64,000 nucleotides of DNA from NCBI GenBank assembly GCA_030760725.1, contig JASWHV010000012.1, positions 22,086,368 through 22,150,367 on the forward strand. The letters run 5' to 3'. Source of the DNA: Neostapfia colusana. Taxonomy: Eukaryota; Streptophyta; Magnoliopsida; Poales; Poaceae. Position 1 is the first letter of the stretch. Each line of letters opens with the position of its first letter. Under the pieces are notes generated by a model. That model worked only from the letters and a program-made list of their open reading frames with translations. It did no database searches and was not told the DNA's origin. A program made the translations under genes and the position numbers. Of this stretch, positions 11,264 to 22,474 are shown in pieces.

Positions 11264-13244
11264 CTGCAACCAATACGACAATAAACATCAGTCCCGCAAC
11301 ATATTGCATGCAGTCCAATAAAAATAGGCGTAAAAACATAATGACAATAAAACATGCGATACATCTCGTATGTAGATAATGTAATAACTTGGCACAAGCT
11401 ACACCATTACCAGACCAAACACAAGCTAGTTTAATCCAACTTGATGAACCTACTCTTTGGAAGCTCACCACAACTAGGTTTGGTCACTACAAGATGTTAC
11501 TATCGCGTTGTCATCACGTAAACCACCCTTCTATCTTCAATACGACACAAACATGGTCTCTAGTAAAAGAAACTTGAGTGAGACCTATATTCAAATCTTT
11601 CACTAGTTGAAGATAACCTCTCATGAGTATGTTCTACCCCGTTGGATGTATTCAAACCCCCTCTAGGGTACAACAATCTAACAAATGAGTTCAACTGTCA
11701 TTCCTCTTGTAGAATGTCAAGTTTCTACATATCCAAGATTTTGATCTGGTTCTGGGCATTTTCATGACTCCAACTGAATACCAAAGTTAAATTTAACTTC
11801 AGTATCTTTCCAATGAGTATTTATTTGCCCCCAGATCATCTCTGGTTACAAAGTTTTGGTAATTCAAAGTCAACAGAATTTCTGGAAGAATTTTAACAGC
11901 ACCTCCCATGGGAAGTTGCTGTTTTCAACTCTGATTCCCAATGAATTCTGTGCTGAAATTTCAGAAACCTTGAATTGCAAAGATGTAACACATATTGTAC
12001 CCTTTCTAAGGATGTATCATATGAAAATTTTAGATTTTTATGCTGGGAGTTAGGTTTGAAAAACAGAACAGTCCAGAGAATGTTTCACTCTGTCCTAGTT
12101 CTGGACAGCTTACATTTCTCTGGGATTTAAGCCATCTTAAGGTGTGTCTCAGCTCTGGAAGTCTACACCAAAGTTGTAGGGTACTTAAATACCTTTCCAG
12201 AACTATATACCACACCTCCCTGGGCTAAAAGACCTGTGAGTTATGCCCTGTTGAAGATCAGCAAACTTGCTGCCCAAAACAGAGCACTCTGTTTTTCAGT
12301 CTTTTGGAACTACACTCATCACTATCCAATTTGTCTACCCAAGCAGGGTCCTAAATGTTGAACCTAATGATTTTAATTCCTTGTTATTATTATTTTCATG
12401 CATATGCCTATCATATCTTGGTACTACGTTCCTCACAAAAGAAAATTCTAACCGGATTATACCGGCATATACGTCTCAAGTGTGGCACTAAACGGTCTCT
12501 CGCACACGTTTACTACATGGATAAATACGTGGTTAGCACCTGCAGAAGACCACACAATAATGGTGCACTCAATGGTTGTTTTCATTTCTGGCAGGATTTA
12601 TATTTTAAAAGTAAATACAAATGCCCGTATCATTGCCATACGGCCGTCCTTGAGTTAGGTCACGTCTCAAGGTACGTGATCATGTTTCAACACCACACGA
12701 CGAGGAACCCGAGTATGTCATGAACGGGTCGTCACGGTTGGGAATGTTATCAACCCGACAGATACCACCTACTGCCCTGCAGGGCACGCTGATGGCAAGC
12801 GCTGTGTATGTCCTCCTGGGCTATATCCAGCCGAACACACTCTCGTGTTACTGACCACGTGATGGGGTCTCCACTTACTTGCCTAATGCACGCTAGGGAT
12901 CTGCGTTTCATATGAACTCAGGAACATGAAGAGTCCAAGAGTTTCATATTGACGTCTCACACCAAGCTGTGAGACCTATCCCTGAACCATGTTCCTCGTC
13001 AGGGGAGCTAACCGAAATTCAACCGCTTTCAGTGGCGTTCCTTACCATGCTTACCAAGCGTAGGTGCGTCGTTACATAATGAAAACTCAGAATTATAACA
13101 CATAAGTTAGCCTTGCCACTTTAAGAAACTATGCTAATATAGTCCTTACTTGGGCAACTACCAAATTCTCACCGTAAACCTAAGTTTTCCCGTAATACAG
13201 TCCTTAAGTATTGTGCTATCCCCAATGCAGCTCTGATACCAGGC
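11264..13244 (-). other. Element 1 leader (5' untranslated internal region)
   Basis: No credible coding sequence lies between the 5' LTR and the gag start. The LTR-proximal part (about 12400-13229) is very similar to 35660-36480 in element 2 and to the reverse complement of 49411-50240 in element 3, and contains several inverted repeats. One is GTCTCACA (12954-12961) with TGTGAGAC (12968-12975). The gag-proximal part (about 11600-12300) is AT-rich and more diverged. Packaging or dimerisation signals would be expected in such a leader; that role is inference. Confidence 0.8.
13230..13241 (-). other. Element 1 primer binding site
   Basis: On the minus strand TGGTATCAGAGC lies three bases after the LTR end. 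It is complementary to the 3' end of initiator Met tRNA, the usual primer for this class of element. Confidence 0.93.
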
Positions 13245-16200
13245 TGTGGCGGACCGGGATCCGCCCATCCAGGATCACAGAGGGTGGTGCCGCACGATGC
13301 GACACCCGACAGCACACGTCATAAGAACACCATATATTACATGGGAAAACAACTGAACTGTACAAACGGTACAATACTCAGCTACAACTATTGTTTCTAT
13401 TACACAGCGGAAGTCTACTCTATACAACTCACACCCGCCAATCTAGCAAAAGTAGGTTGCCCAGCCCTAGGGCAACCCACACTAGCTGCACGTCTCAGCT
13501 CAGCATGGCGTGTACGGCTCCCACTCAGCCGTAGTCCCCGACGGAGGGTAACCCTCGCCGGTGGACTCGTACTCCGAGTCCGTGGGTGGCTCCTCACCTG
13601 AAAAACACTTAAGCAGCAACCGTGAGCACGATGGCTCAACAAGACTTAACCGACTCACCTAGACATGAAACTCTACATGAGGTGTACCATGAACAAAGGA
13701 TAGTAATATTGCAGCAAAGGGACTCGCCTATAAGTTCATCCTTAATTCATCTTTTAGCAACAAGTTAACAGTTCAGGAATCTGAAATTTAGTAAGCAATA
13801 TTTGGTGGCACACATGTAGCAATACAATTATATCAATCAGCAATATTGAATCATCATATTTCATACATTAGCCTACGTCACGACTCAGTGACAAAGTGGT
13901 ACTCTTCACCGCGAGGGACGGCGAATCGACTCGATATTCACCTGCAGGGAAAACCCAAAGAGCACGTCACGTACGCCCACCCGTGGAGCTGCACAGCACG
14001 CTCACTCGATGTCGTATGGGACAACCTTTCACCCAACAGCCCACACATTGAACCGGTCGCACCGAAACGAGCAGGAGGTTCCCTACACGGAGCATCTCTC
14101 TATGCCCGTTAGCAGATTTCCACCTTGCTGCCCTCAGCCTACACCTATAAATCGGTGCGTTATGCCTCGACGCCCGGATGTTTAGGCTACATCGGTTTAT
14201 CGGGGCCCATATATCCGATATGCCTTCGCTACGTTCAAACTTAATCAGCGTGGGCCACACACGGATCGGTCCTCAATTGACACGGACAGGGCCGCGCACA
14301 CAAGACTTCCTCTTGTTGCGCCCTAGCCCCTGCCTAGTCTCATTTTCATTACTAAAGTGATCTCACATCACTCAACCGAACCCGTGTGCCCCAAGCCTAT
14401 CTCGCGAGTAGATTCCAACTACTCGACTTGTACCGAAGTTCTATGAAACATTAAGCATAGCTTGTCTACTCGAGGTCTTAGACACTATCATCACTCTTAT
14501 GGAAAATTTCTGGTCATGCAACTGGGGTTTTCATCCATCCTACACCTAATGCACATATACACTTCACACTACGTATGTAAACCAAATAAAACTTTATAAA
14601 AGGCTTAATGCAAACTGGGGCTTGCATTGTTGCTGCTGGTCAGGAGTTAGTTCTTCTTCCGGAAGTAGGAAGTCGAGTACCTCCGGAGCTTCCTCGCCTT
14701 CAGCGACTACACGTTAATGAAATACTACATGTTAATGGATATGCACATAAGTTCATTGTAATGCTTCTGCTATTAGTTCTAATAACAAGTTTTTAACAAC
14801 TGGAACTCTGTTCAATAATTTAAAATGAAACTGGGGCTAGTGGTTTGGGTTTGGATCTAAGCACATGATTAAGTGCTAAGTGGTTATCCCCCTCTTCCAC
14901 ATTGATCACCTCAAGTGGTTAAACAGAGCAGGGGTGATCCAGAGCTCCAATGGAGCTGAGAATTTTTGTGTGAGTTCCTTGTCACAAGAAAACCCTCTGG
15001 ACCAAAAATTAGCACTTTTAATTGAGTGGTTTGCTCAGAATAATTCTCTCAGCAAATAAGCAAAGAAGAATTAATTCTGAGGTAACACCCCTGTTCATGC
15101 CAAACTTAATGATCTATAATTTGAATTATAGCTCCTAGAGTTTGCATGAATTTTCCTAGCATTATTTGAGCTAAGATCTGCCCAGAACTAAATTTCCTAG
15201 TTTTGGAAATTCTCTGAATATGTTTCTTTATTCAAATGAACACAGCACCTTCAAATTTGAATTGCTCTGATCAAATCAACTCCAAATGGTCTGAAACTTT
15301 TACAGGGGTTCACTAACATCCTATATAGCATTCTGGCAAAATTTGGGGATTTTTGGATGAACCAAACCTCCTCTAAAATTCTTTTGCTGAAAGGTTTTAA
15401 TGAATTATCCAGAGTTAAATAATAGGTTTCATACACATTGGGTTTCATATTTGTATGGAGCTATGCAAGATGAATCCAACCCAATTTGAATCACTAAATT
15501 TGGAGCTTCCGAGCAAAAGTTATGGGGTTCTAAAGTTTGAGCTAAATCAGAAATTCTAAATAAACCGGGGAAAAATTTAAACTCTGACCGTGGGCCCAAC
15601 ACACACGTGTCACCGCTGGAGCTGAGCCACACGGGGCTACAGACTCCTTCCCGTGCATTCACACTTAATCCCGGGGCCGCAGCAGATCTGTATTTTAAAC
15701 TTTCCGTCGCTGACACGTGGGGCCCGCAGGTCGTCTTCTTCCTCGCGTTCCCGCGCCCGCGCGCTGCTACTTGCCGTCCGGCTGACTCTCGCGCTCTCCC
15801 TCGCCGCCAGGGCCTAGTTCCACCTGCTGAACATGCTGGCACCCTCTCCCCCGACCGGCGGTGGCTCTAACCTAGCCGGCGACTGTGCAGCGGCTCGGCA
15901 ACCCTTGGGTCACGTCGCCCGGCCAGCTTAGCCCGCCAAAACACCGGTGGATTGGTGCTATAGCACCAGTGGGTGCTAAGGAAGCTCTTCCTAGTGGTGA
16001 AACCGCCCGGAGATGGCTCTATCCTAGGTCTCATCGTGAGTCCGAGCCTCCCTGCCTTAATTGCCGTACAAAAACCTAGAAATACCCGGCCTACGTGCGG
16101 TTTCAAGCCAGGGCCGTGAGGGGCTAACGAGCGTCGATGAGTGGCGGTCCTGTGTGCAAGATTTCGTGATCTAAGAACAAGGGTGGTGGGTGAATTCGAC

Positions 16201-17381
16201 GTTACCGTGTCGGAAGGTCCGTTCGTGCCCGTCGGGGAACTTTCTTCAAATTCGAGCTCTGTGGTCCAGGTCACGGCCTGAGCTTCGGACACGAGCACTA
16301 CCGGTCTCTGACGCATCCGGGACTGTTCTTGCTCATCCATGAAAGGCCCTCTGTTGGGCTGTCACCGTGAGCCGAGCTGTGGCGGTTTCTCGGTTGTTGC
16401 TCGGAACCGTGGAGCTAGGGTTGGGGAGGGCTAAACTCGACTTTCTTCGGGCTGAGGAGGTAGAGGACGAGTAGCTGGTGTGGTTTTGTGGTTAGGAGAA
16501 GCACTGCTCGCGGTGGTTTGCCAGATTTTTGATCGAACGAAACCGGCGGCGAGCGTAGTGTTCTCTGTTCGTGCGTACAGGACTCGAGCCTCGGTGGTTT
16601 CGTGCTGTGGGCGACCGACGGCTTCGGGGTGAATCGGGCAGAAGACCAGGAGGTGGCAGCGCGAGGGGGTCCGGCGCCGACGCCCCCGTGCGCTGGCACG
16701 CTGTCTCGGCCGAGAGAGGGAAAGATCAGTGGAAGACTTCTCTGTTAAGACTGCTGACATGTGGGCCTCCCCCCCTAATTCTTTTTCCAATTTTGTCATT
16801 TCTATTTTTGCTGAAATATCTCCAGCTACTAAACATTGAATGAGAGACTTAGTCCCCAAGTATTGGTTTGAATTTGAGTTCTCAAATTTAAACTTTGTTG
16901 GGTTAAATATGCTTCATGTTTAAACTGAAATTCAAATTCAGTTTTGAATTATTACAAATTTAGCTGCCGACAAGATGAACTCCAATGGGGATGAAAATTG
17001 GTGGGCTAACTCAGAAAAATGTGCTGAGTTTGAATATGAAGCTAACTTTTGAATTTGAGTAATGAAATTTGCTGCAATTTGAATTTACATTCAAATTGGC
17101 GTCTTTTTCAAATACCTCCAAAAGTGCCTCAAAAGGTGTTGGATTTACATGAAACTTGGCCTGAACCTTCCCAAGACTTTTTAAGTTCTAGGGGTGAGCT
17201 CAACCTCCCATGTTCATGTGTAGAAATCCTACTTTGTGAAAGTGAAGGTTTTCCCCTCTAATCACTCTTTTGATGGAGGTTACTTGCTTTTCACAATATT
17301 TCCTAAGATATCCACAACAAAAACTGTGGTGTTGTGAGGTGAAGAAAAGTTTTTGCATGTCCCTTTTCTTGGGCTTTTACA
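13245..17381 (-). repeat. Element 1 5' LTR (4137 bp)
   Basis: On the minus strand it starts TGTAAAAGCCC at 17381 and ends CCGCCACA at 13245, directly before the PBS spacer. It contains a hairpin at 13286-13306 (nine pairs, one of them G-U on the element's sense strand), another at 14405-14425, and a GC-rich core at about 15600-16740 with CACGTG boxes at 15604-15609 and 15714-15719. It is complete, and serves as the reference for the truncated 3' LTR copy at 4101-6682. Confidence 0.92.
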
Positions 17382-17387
17382 CTATCA
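17382..17387 (+). other. Residual end of the copia 5' LTR, including element 1 TSD CTATC
   Basis: CTATCA lies between element 1 and the copia PBS. The copia 3' LTR ends in the same CTATCA (22347-22352). The first five bases would be the target-site duplication of element 1; the other copy lies outside the window, so only one side is visible. Confidence 0.7.
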
Positions 17388-17401
17388 TGGTAATCAGAGC
17401 C
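17388..17401 (+). other. Copia primer binding site with a one-base insertion
   Basis: TGGTAATCAGAGCC matches the initiator-Met PBS TGGTATCAGAGCC except for one extra A. It lies directly after the LTR end. Confidence 0.85.
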
Positions 17402-17465
17402 TGATTTTTTTTTGCTTCCGCTCATATCTAGCCGCAGCCGCCGGTGTTCTGCCCGTGCGATCAGC

Positions 17466-18778
17466 ATGGCTGATGACTCAGAGGCGACTGCCCTTCGTAC
17501 CCGGCTATAGGCGATCATGAAGGAGGCTGAGGACGCCGAGGCGCAGGCTGCCGCCGCCCGTCACTGTATCCAGGCCGCCCGCCTCCTCCTCGCTGAAGAG
17601 GAGTCCAAGGCTGCCGCCTTGGAGCAGACGGCTGCTACGGCAAGTCAGCGCGTACTTTCGTCATCTTCCTCGCCCATCCAGACCGCCGTCTCTGCAGCTC
17701 CTTCGACCTATGAAGACACAGTAGTCACCGGCCTTCACCTTCAGGCAGCCATGGTACTCAACGTTTGTCAATTGGTGAACATCGTCCTCGACTCCTCCAC
17801 CAATTACGCCAGTTGGCGTGATCTCATGGAGCAGGCCCTTCAGCTCTACGTCCTGATCGATCACGTCATGGACGATGGCCCGTCCAATGATCCGGGGTGG
17901 ATCCGGATGGATAGCATCGTCCTTAATTGGATCAGCAACTCCATCTCAACGGATCTTCACCAAGTTGTCCGGGAACGCGACTGCACAGCACGCCACCTCT
18001 GGCTCGCTATCGAGAACCAGTTTCTTGGTAACCGTGAACAACGTATTCTTCACCTTGATGCTGCCTTTGGCAATTTTGGTCAGGGTGACCCCTCAGTTAA
18101 TGAGTACTGCCGCAAATTCAAGGCCATGGCTGATGGCCTGGCCGACCTTGGTGCCCCCGTTGAAGACTATATTCTTGTCCTCAACATTCTTCGGGGACTG
18201 AACCAACGCTTTGAGCATGTTGGCTCCATCATTTGGCGCTACTCGCTGTTTCCGAACTTCCTCAAAGTTCAGGATGATCTACTGCTGGAGGAGATCCACA
18301 TGGATAGTACTGGACCTCCGACTGCCCCGACGGCGCTCTACACCAATGCCGCGTCTGTGACAACCAAGCTGCCGGCATCCACGCCGTCTCAGACATCCAA
18401 TGGTGGGAACAGTGGCAGCGGTGGTAACATGAACAAGAACAAAAACCGCAAGAACAACAACAGTGGCGGCAGTCGTGGTGGCTCTTCCGGTTAGACCACC
18501 TCCCTTGCTGTTCCCAACGGCAGGACCAGCATACCCTGGCAGACCTATGGCCACCCTTGGCAGGGGCACATGACTATGTACCCTGGCCCTGTACCCACTG
18601 GACAACAGCGTCCGCAGGCCTTCATGGCCACTCCGGGCCTCTACGGGCCTCCCGGTCCAATGTCTAGACCAAAGCAGCAGCTGCCATACCAGCAGACCTC
18701 CAAGCCTCGAGCTGGCATCCATGGATCGGCGCAGGATGGGACCAGCAGTCGCTGGCCAACTCCTTCAGCACCATGACG
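17466..18778 (+). pseudogene. gag: Copia gag (broken)
   Basis: The natural start is ATG at 17466 (MADDSEATALRTRL), which meets an in-frame TAG at 17508. The next stretch is open from 17511 to a TAG at 18492. It contains a long Ala/Glu-rich helix and then a copia Gag (UBN2-like) core with YASWRDLMEQAL, ERDCTARHLWLAIENQF and YCRKFKAMADGLADLG. The same frame resumes to 18775 as a Pro/Gln/Gly-rich tail with a Gly/Asn/Lys-rich linker; there is no CCHC knuckle. Gag would build the virus-like particle. The two TAGs are single substitutions of the CAG-to-TAG kind or similar. Confidence 0.88.
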
Positions 18779-20283
18779 CTCCAACCATCCCCAACCTCGG
18801 TCCAGGACTGGGTGGTAGACTCTGGCGCCACACACCACACCACTCCGTCAGTTGGTAATATTTCCACTCTTTGTCCTTTGACCTCATCTACTCTTTCATC
18901 TATCATTCTAGGTAATGGCTCATCTCTTCCGATTACCTCAGTAGGCGACTCGGTTCTTCATGGTCCATTCTACCTAAACAATATTTTGCTTGCCCCTAAT
19001 ATGGTTCAAAGTCTCCTTTCTGTTTGTTATTTTACAACTGATAATTGGTACTCAATAGAATTTGACCCGTTTGGTTTGTCTGTGAAGGATCTCACAACCA
19101 AGAACGTGAGCGTCAGGTCGAATAGAACTGGCCCGTTGTACACGATTCGTATTCCAGGGTCAATCACTGCATCTTCCAGTGCTGCAGCCAAGCTTGCTGA
19201 CCGTTCTCAAACTTTTACCGTTGTTACTGCAACCAAGTGGCCCTGTCGTCTTGGTCATCCCGGCCCCGACACTTTATCTAGTCTATATAGATCTTCCTTA
19301 ATCCAGTGCACCAGTAATAAACATGAATTTTGTCATGCAGGTCAGTTAGGAAAACACATCAGGTTACCCTTTTGTAGCTCATCGCATCGTGCGGGACATG
19401 CCTTTGATTTAATACATCTTGATCTTTGGACATCTCCTGTGATTAGTGTGTCGGGTTACAAGTATTACTTGGTCATTCTTGATGATTTCACTCATTACTT
19501 GTGAACTTTTCCTCTGAAACGTAAATCTTATACCTTTACCACATTATCACATTTCTTTGCCTATGGGTCTACTCAGTTCAGCAGAAAGGTCAAGGCCATC
19601 CAGTGTGACAACAGGCATGAGTTTGACAACTCTCCCACCCGGACCTTCGTCCTGTCACATGGCACACAGCTCCGGATGTCGTGTACATACACATCCCCAC
19701 AAAATTGTAAAGCTGAACGTATCATTCGTTCCATTAATAATGTCATCCGCACTTTGCTTATTCAGGCTTCCCTTCCTGGGCGCTATTGGGCTGAAGGACT
19801 GCACACCACCACGCTCCTCCTAAATCTTCTTCCGACAAAAGTCATTCATGTTGCGTGTCCACATATCGCTCTCTTCGGTTCCGCACCCTCTTATGAGCAT
19901 CTTCGGGTTTTGGTTGTGCATGTTACCCTAACACTGCTGCAACTGCACCTCATAAGATCGCTCCTCGATCCACCCGATGTGTCTTCCTAGGTTACTCATC
20001 TGATCACAAAGGCTATCGCTGTCTTGATCTCTCCACAAACCGCTTGATCGTCTCTCGACATGTGGTTTCTGATGAGGACAGCTTCCCCCTCGCTGCCTTA
20101 CCCAATCTAAATGACCTTGATTTTCTTTGTGAGTTTGGTTCCACGGTTTCTACCACTGGCACCCAACTCACCACTGCAGGTACCATGGCACCCTCCCAGC
20201 CAGCTCAGGAGGATCCCCTGGACCGTGAGCCTTTCGTGGCTCCCCTTCCTGCTCCGTCAGTCACTCCGGGATTTCTGCCCTGA
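18773..20283 (+). pseudogene. pol: Copia protease and integrase (broken)
   Basis: The open stretch 18773-19504 begins with the protease (DWVVDSGATHHTT, with catalytic DSG), followed by the integrase zinc domain RLGHPGPDTLSSL. In that domain one expected Cys is Gly (CHAGQLGKH). The first catalytic Asp is in HLDLWTSP. A TGA replaces a Trp codon at 19502. The frame then continues through the second Asp (IQCDNRHEFD) and the Glu (KAERIIRSIN). A 1-base shift near 19915 moves the GYSSDHKGYRCLDL segment to another frame, which ends at 20283. These domains would cleave the polyprotein and insert the cDNA. Confidence 0.9.
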
Positions 20284-22058
20284 GCGATACAGATGGCCGC
20301 ACCACGTGCAGCCCAAGCCGCCTCTCCACGTGCGGCCCCAACTTCCCCGACTGCACCATGCGCGGCTCCAACCGCCACTGCAGAAACCCCTCCTCGGCGA
20401 CCTCCTGCAAGAGGAGCGGGTGTGATGGTACCTGTTACGCCCCCGGAGAACCCTGACCGGATGGTCACACGGGCATAGGCTGGCTTCCGAGTGGTACCTG
20501 ATCGCCTCGTCCTCGCTGCCACGACTTCGTCTCCGACACCGTCTCCGATCCCGTCCTCCGTCCGCGCCGCCCTTGCTGATCCCAATTCGCGTGTGGCTAT
20601 GGAGGATGAGTATGAGGCCCTGCTGAGTAATGGGACATGGGGCCTTGTCCCACGACCTCAGAACTCCAACATTGTTACAGGCAAATGGGTCTTCACACAC
20701 AAGTTCCATGCTGATGGGACTTTCGTTCGCTAAAAAGATCATTGGGTTCTTTGAGGTTTCACCCAAAGACCCGGTGTTGACTTTTACGAAACCTTCAGCC
20801 CGGTTGTAAAACCGGCCACTGTGCTTGGGGATCGCTGCTGCTGTCTCCCACGGCTGGCCGATTCAGCAACTTGATGTGAAGATCGCCTTCCTTCATGGAA
20901 CCCTCACTGAGACGGTCTACTGCTGCCAACCCACAGGTTTCGTCGATCCATCTCATCTCGACAAAGTGTGTTGTTTGCGCAAGTCATTGTACGAGCTTAA
21001 GCAGACACCCTGGGCCTGGTACAGCCAGTTTTCCAGCTATCTAACCACACTGGGATTCATGGAAGCCAAGTTCGACACCTCTTTATTCATCTTCCTTTGC
21101 GGAACAGAGATGATATATCTTTTACTATATGTTGATGATATCATCTTGACTGCTTCCAGTATGGAGCTTTTGCGCAGCACTATTTCCGCTCTTCAGCGGG
21201 AATTCGCCATGAAGGACCTTGGGCCTCTCCACCACTTCCTCGGTATCAGCACTGAGCGTCGTCCAGATGGCTTATTCCTCCACCAGCGCACCTATACGCT
21301 GGACATCCTCAAGCGGGCAGTCATGCTGGACTGCAAGCCAAGCACAACTCCAGTCGACCTCCAGGCAAAGCTGGCTGATGATTCAGGGCCTCCTGTTGCG
21401 GACGCTTCTGGTTTTCGGAGCATTGCTGAAGACCTACAGTACCTGACGTTCATGCGACCCGACATCGCGTATGCTGTACAGCAGATCTGCTTGCGCATGC
21501 ATGATCCACGGGAGCCCCACCTGACGGCCATGAAGCCCATCTTGCACTACCTTTGTGGGACCTCATACTTTGGCTTGTTGCTGCGGCGCCCGGTCAGCTC
21601 CGACCTGGTCGTCTACACCGACACCGACTGGGCTGGCTACCCGGATACTCGTCGCTCCACGTCAGGCTATGCCGTCTTCCTTGGGGACAACCTGGTCTCT
21701 TGGTCTGCCAAGTGGCAGATGGTCGTCTCCTGCTCCAGCGCCGAAGCAGAGTATCGTGCTGTTGCCAATGGTGTCGCAGAAGCTACTTGGTTGCGCCAGC
21801 TCTTGAATGAGCTTCAGATTCCACCATCACACTACACCCTCGTCTACTGCAACAACATCAGCGCCGTGTACCTCTCCACCTACCCCGTTCAGCATCAGCG
21901 CACAAAACATGTGGAGATTGATCTTCATTTCGTCCGAGAGAAGGTGGCCATTGGACATGTCCGCGTCCTCCATGTCCCGACGACATCTTCACAAAGGGTC
22001 TCCCTTCTTCAGTGTTTAATGAGTTTAGATCCAGTCTCAACATCTGCGGTGGCTGAGT
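20284..22058 (+). pseudogene. pol: Copia reverse transcriptase and RNase H (broken)
   Basis: The linker 20284-20560 is Pro/Ala-rich. RT starts near 20590 (MEDEYEALLSNGTWGLVP, then TGKWVFTHKFHADGT), hits stops at 20731 and nearby, and shifts frame by about 20825. The stretch 20825-22063 is open and has the catalytic LLYVDDIILTAS (about 21121-21156), DLGPLHHFLGI, then RNase H with YTDTDWAGYPDTRRSTSGY and SSAEAEYRA. A Cys-Asp-Asn typical of this RNase H reads CNN here. A frameshift near 21990 puts the conserved IFTKGLP tail into the other frame, which ends at 22058. Confidence 0.9.
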
Positions 22059-22063
22059 TGTGA

Positions 22064-22073
22064 CTGCGGGGGG
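22064..22073 (+). other. Copia polypurine tract
   Basis: A GCGGGGGG-type purine run ends directly at the 3' LTR start TGTTAGAATA. Confidence 0.85.
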
Positions 22074-22352
22074 TGTTAGAATAATGTAAGTCTTCTGGGT
22101 CTCATTAGTATTGTCATTAGTCCTCCTTACTACTGTTATTAGGGTTCATTAGAGGCTGTCATTAGACCTCATTAGTATTGTTATTAGACCTCCTTACTGC
22201 TGTTATTAGGGGTCATTAGAGGCTGTCATTAGACCTCATTACTGTTGTGATTACAGCCAGCCTTGAGATGCGAGGCTGTTGCCCTATATATTGTACCCCA
22301 TGGTGGCCTGAATGCATACACACAATTTAGAGGCATTCCTCCTCTTCTATCA
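22074..22352 (+). repeat. Copia 3' LTR (279 bp) with internal tandem repeat
   Basis: It starts TGTTAGAAT directly after the PPT and ends CTTCTATCA, the same end that precedes the PBS at 17387. U3 contains two tandem copies of a 67-bp unit (22103-22169 and 22170-22236) and the start of a third. A TATA box CTATATA lies at 22284-22290, which gives a short R/U5. Confidence 0.87.
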
Positions 22353-22474
22353 AGTATTTCTTACGAAACAAATTAAATTCCGCAAGCGCACGAAATACCG
22401 TCGTAGAACTTCCCCTTAAGGGTATTCCCAAGGTTATCGAATCCAAGGAACGTGTGTGCTAATCTTCTGTCTAG
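22353..22474 (-). repeat. Repeat D, left piece
   Basis: This 122-bp non-coding stretch lies between the copia LTR and element 2. It continues at 40618 once element 2 (TSD TCTAG) is removed. It contains CCGCAAGCGCACG, which I associate with plant gypsy LTR/leader sequence, but I cannot assign it firmly. Confidence 0.6.
22470..22474. other. Element 2 target-site duplication, left copy (TCTAG)
   Basis: TCTAG immediately precedes the LTR end TGAGAGGG at 22475 and recurs at 40618-40622 directly after the other LTR. Confidence 0.95.

Larger units (their letters stand above)
4101..17381 (-). mobile_element. Ty3/gypsy chromovirus element 1 (Tekay/Del-like), visible part
   Basis: The order on the minus strand is 5' LTR (13245-17381), PBS, leader, gag, protease, RT, RNase H, integrase, chromodomain, PPT, 3' LTR (4101-6682, rest displaced by the family A LTR). 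The integrase-distal chromodomain and the 4.1 kb LTRs point to a Tekay/Del-type chromovirus; the lineage name is inference. The element is dead: gag and pol carry several frameshifts and a nonsense codon. At its right end it abuts CTATCA, which matches the end of the copia LTR at 22347-22352, so it inserted into that copia 5' LTR. Confidence 0.9.
17382..22352 (+). mobile_element. Ty1/copia element (Ale-like), 5' LTR mostly outside the window
   Basis: The order is PBS, gag, protease, integrase, RT, RNase H, PPT, 3' LTR; integrase before RT defines copia. The short LTR (279 bp), the Gag without a zinc knuckle and the style of the polyprotein suggest the Ale (Hopscotch/Retrofit-like) lineage; this is inference. 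All coding parts are broken by stops and frameshifts. The bulk of its 5' LTR was split off by element 1. The right flank begins AGTAT (22353-22357), the probable 5-bp TSD. Confidence 0.9.
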
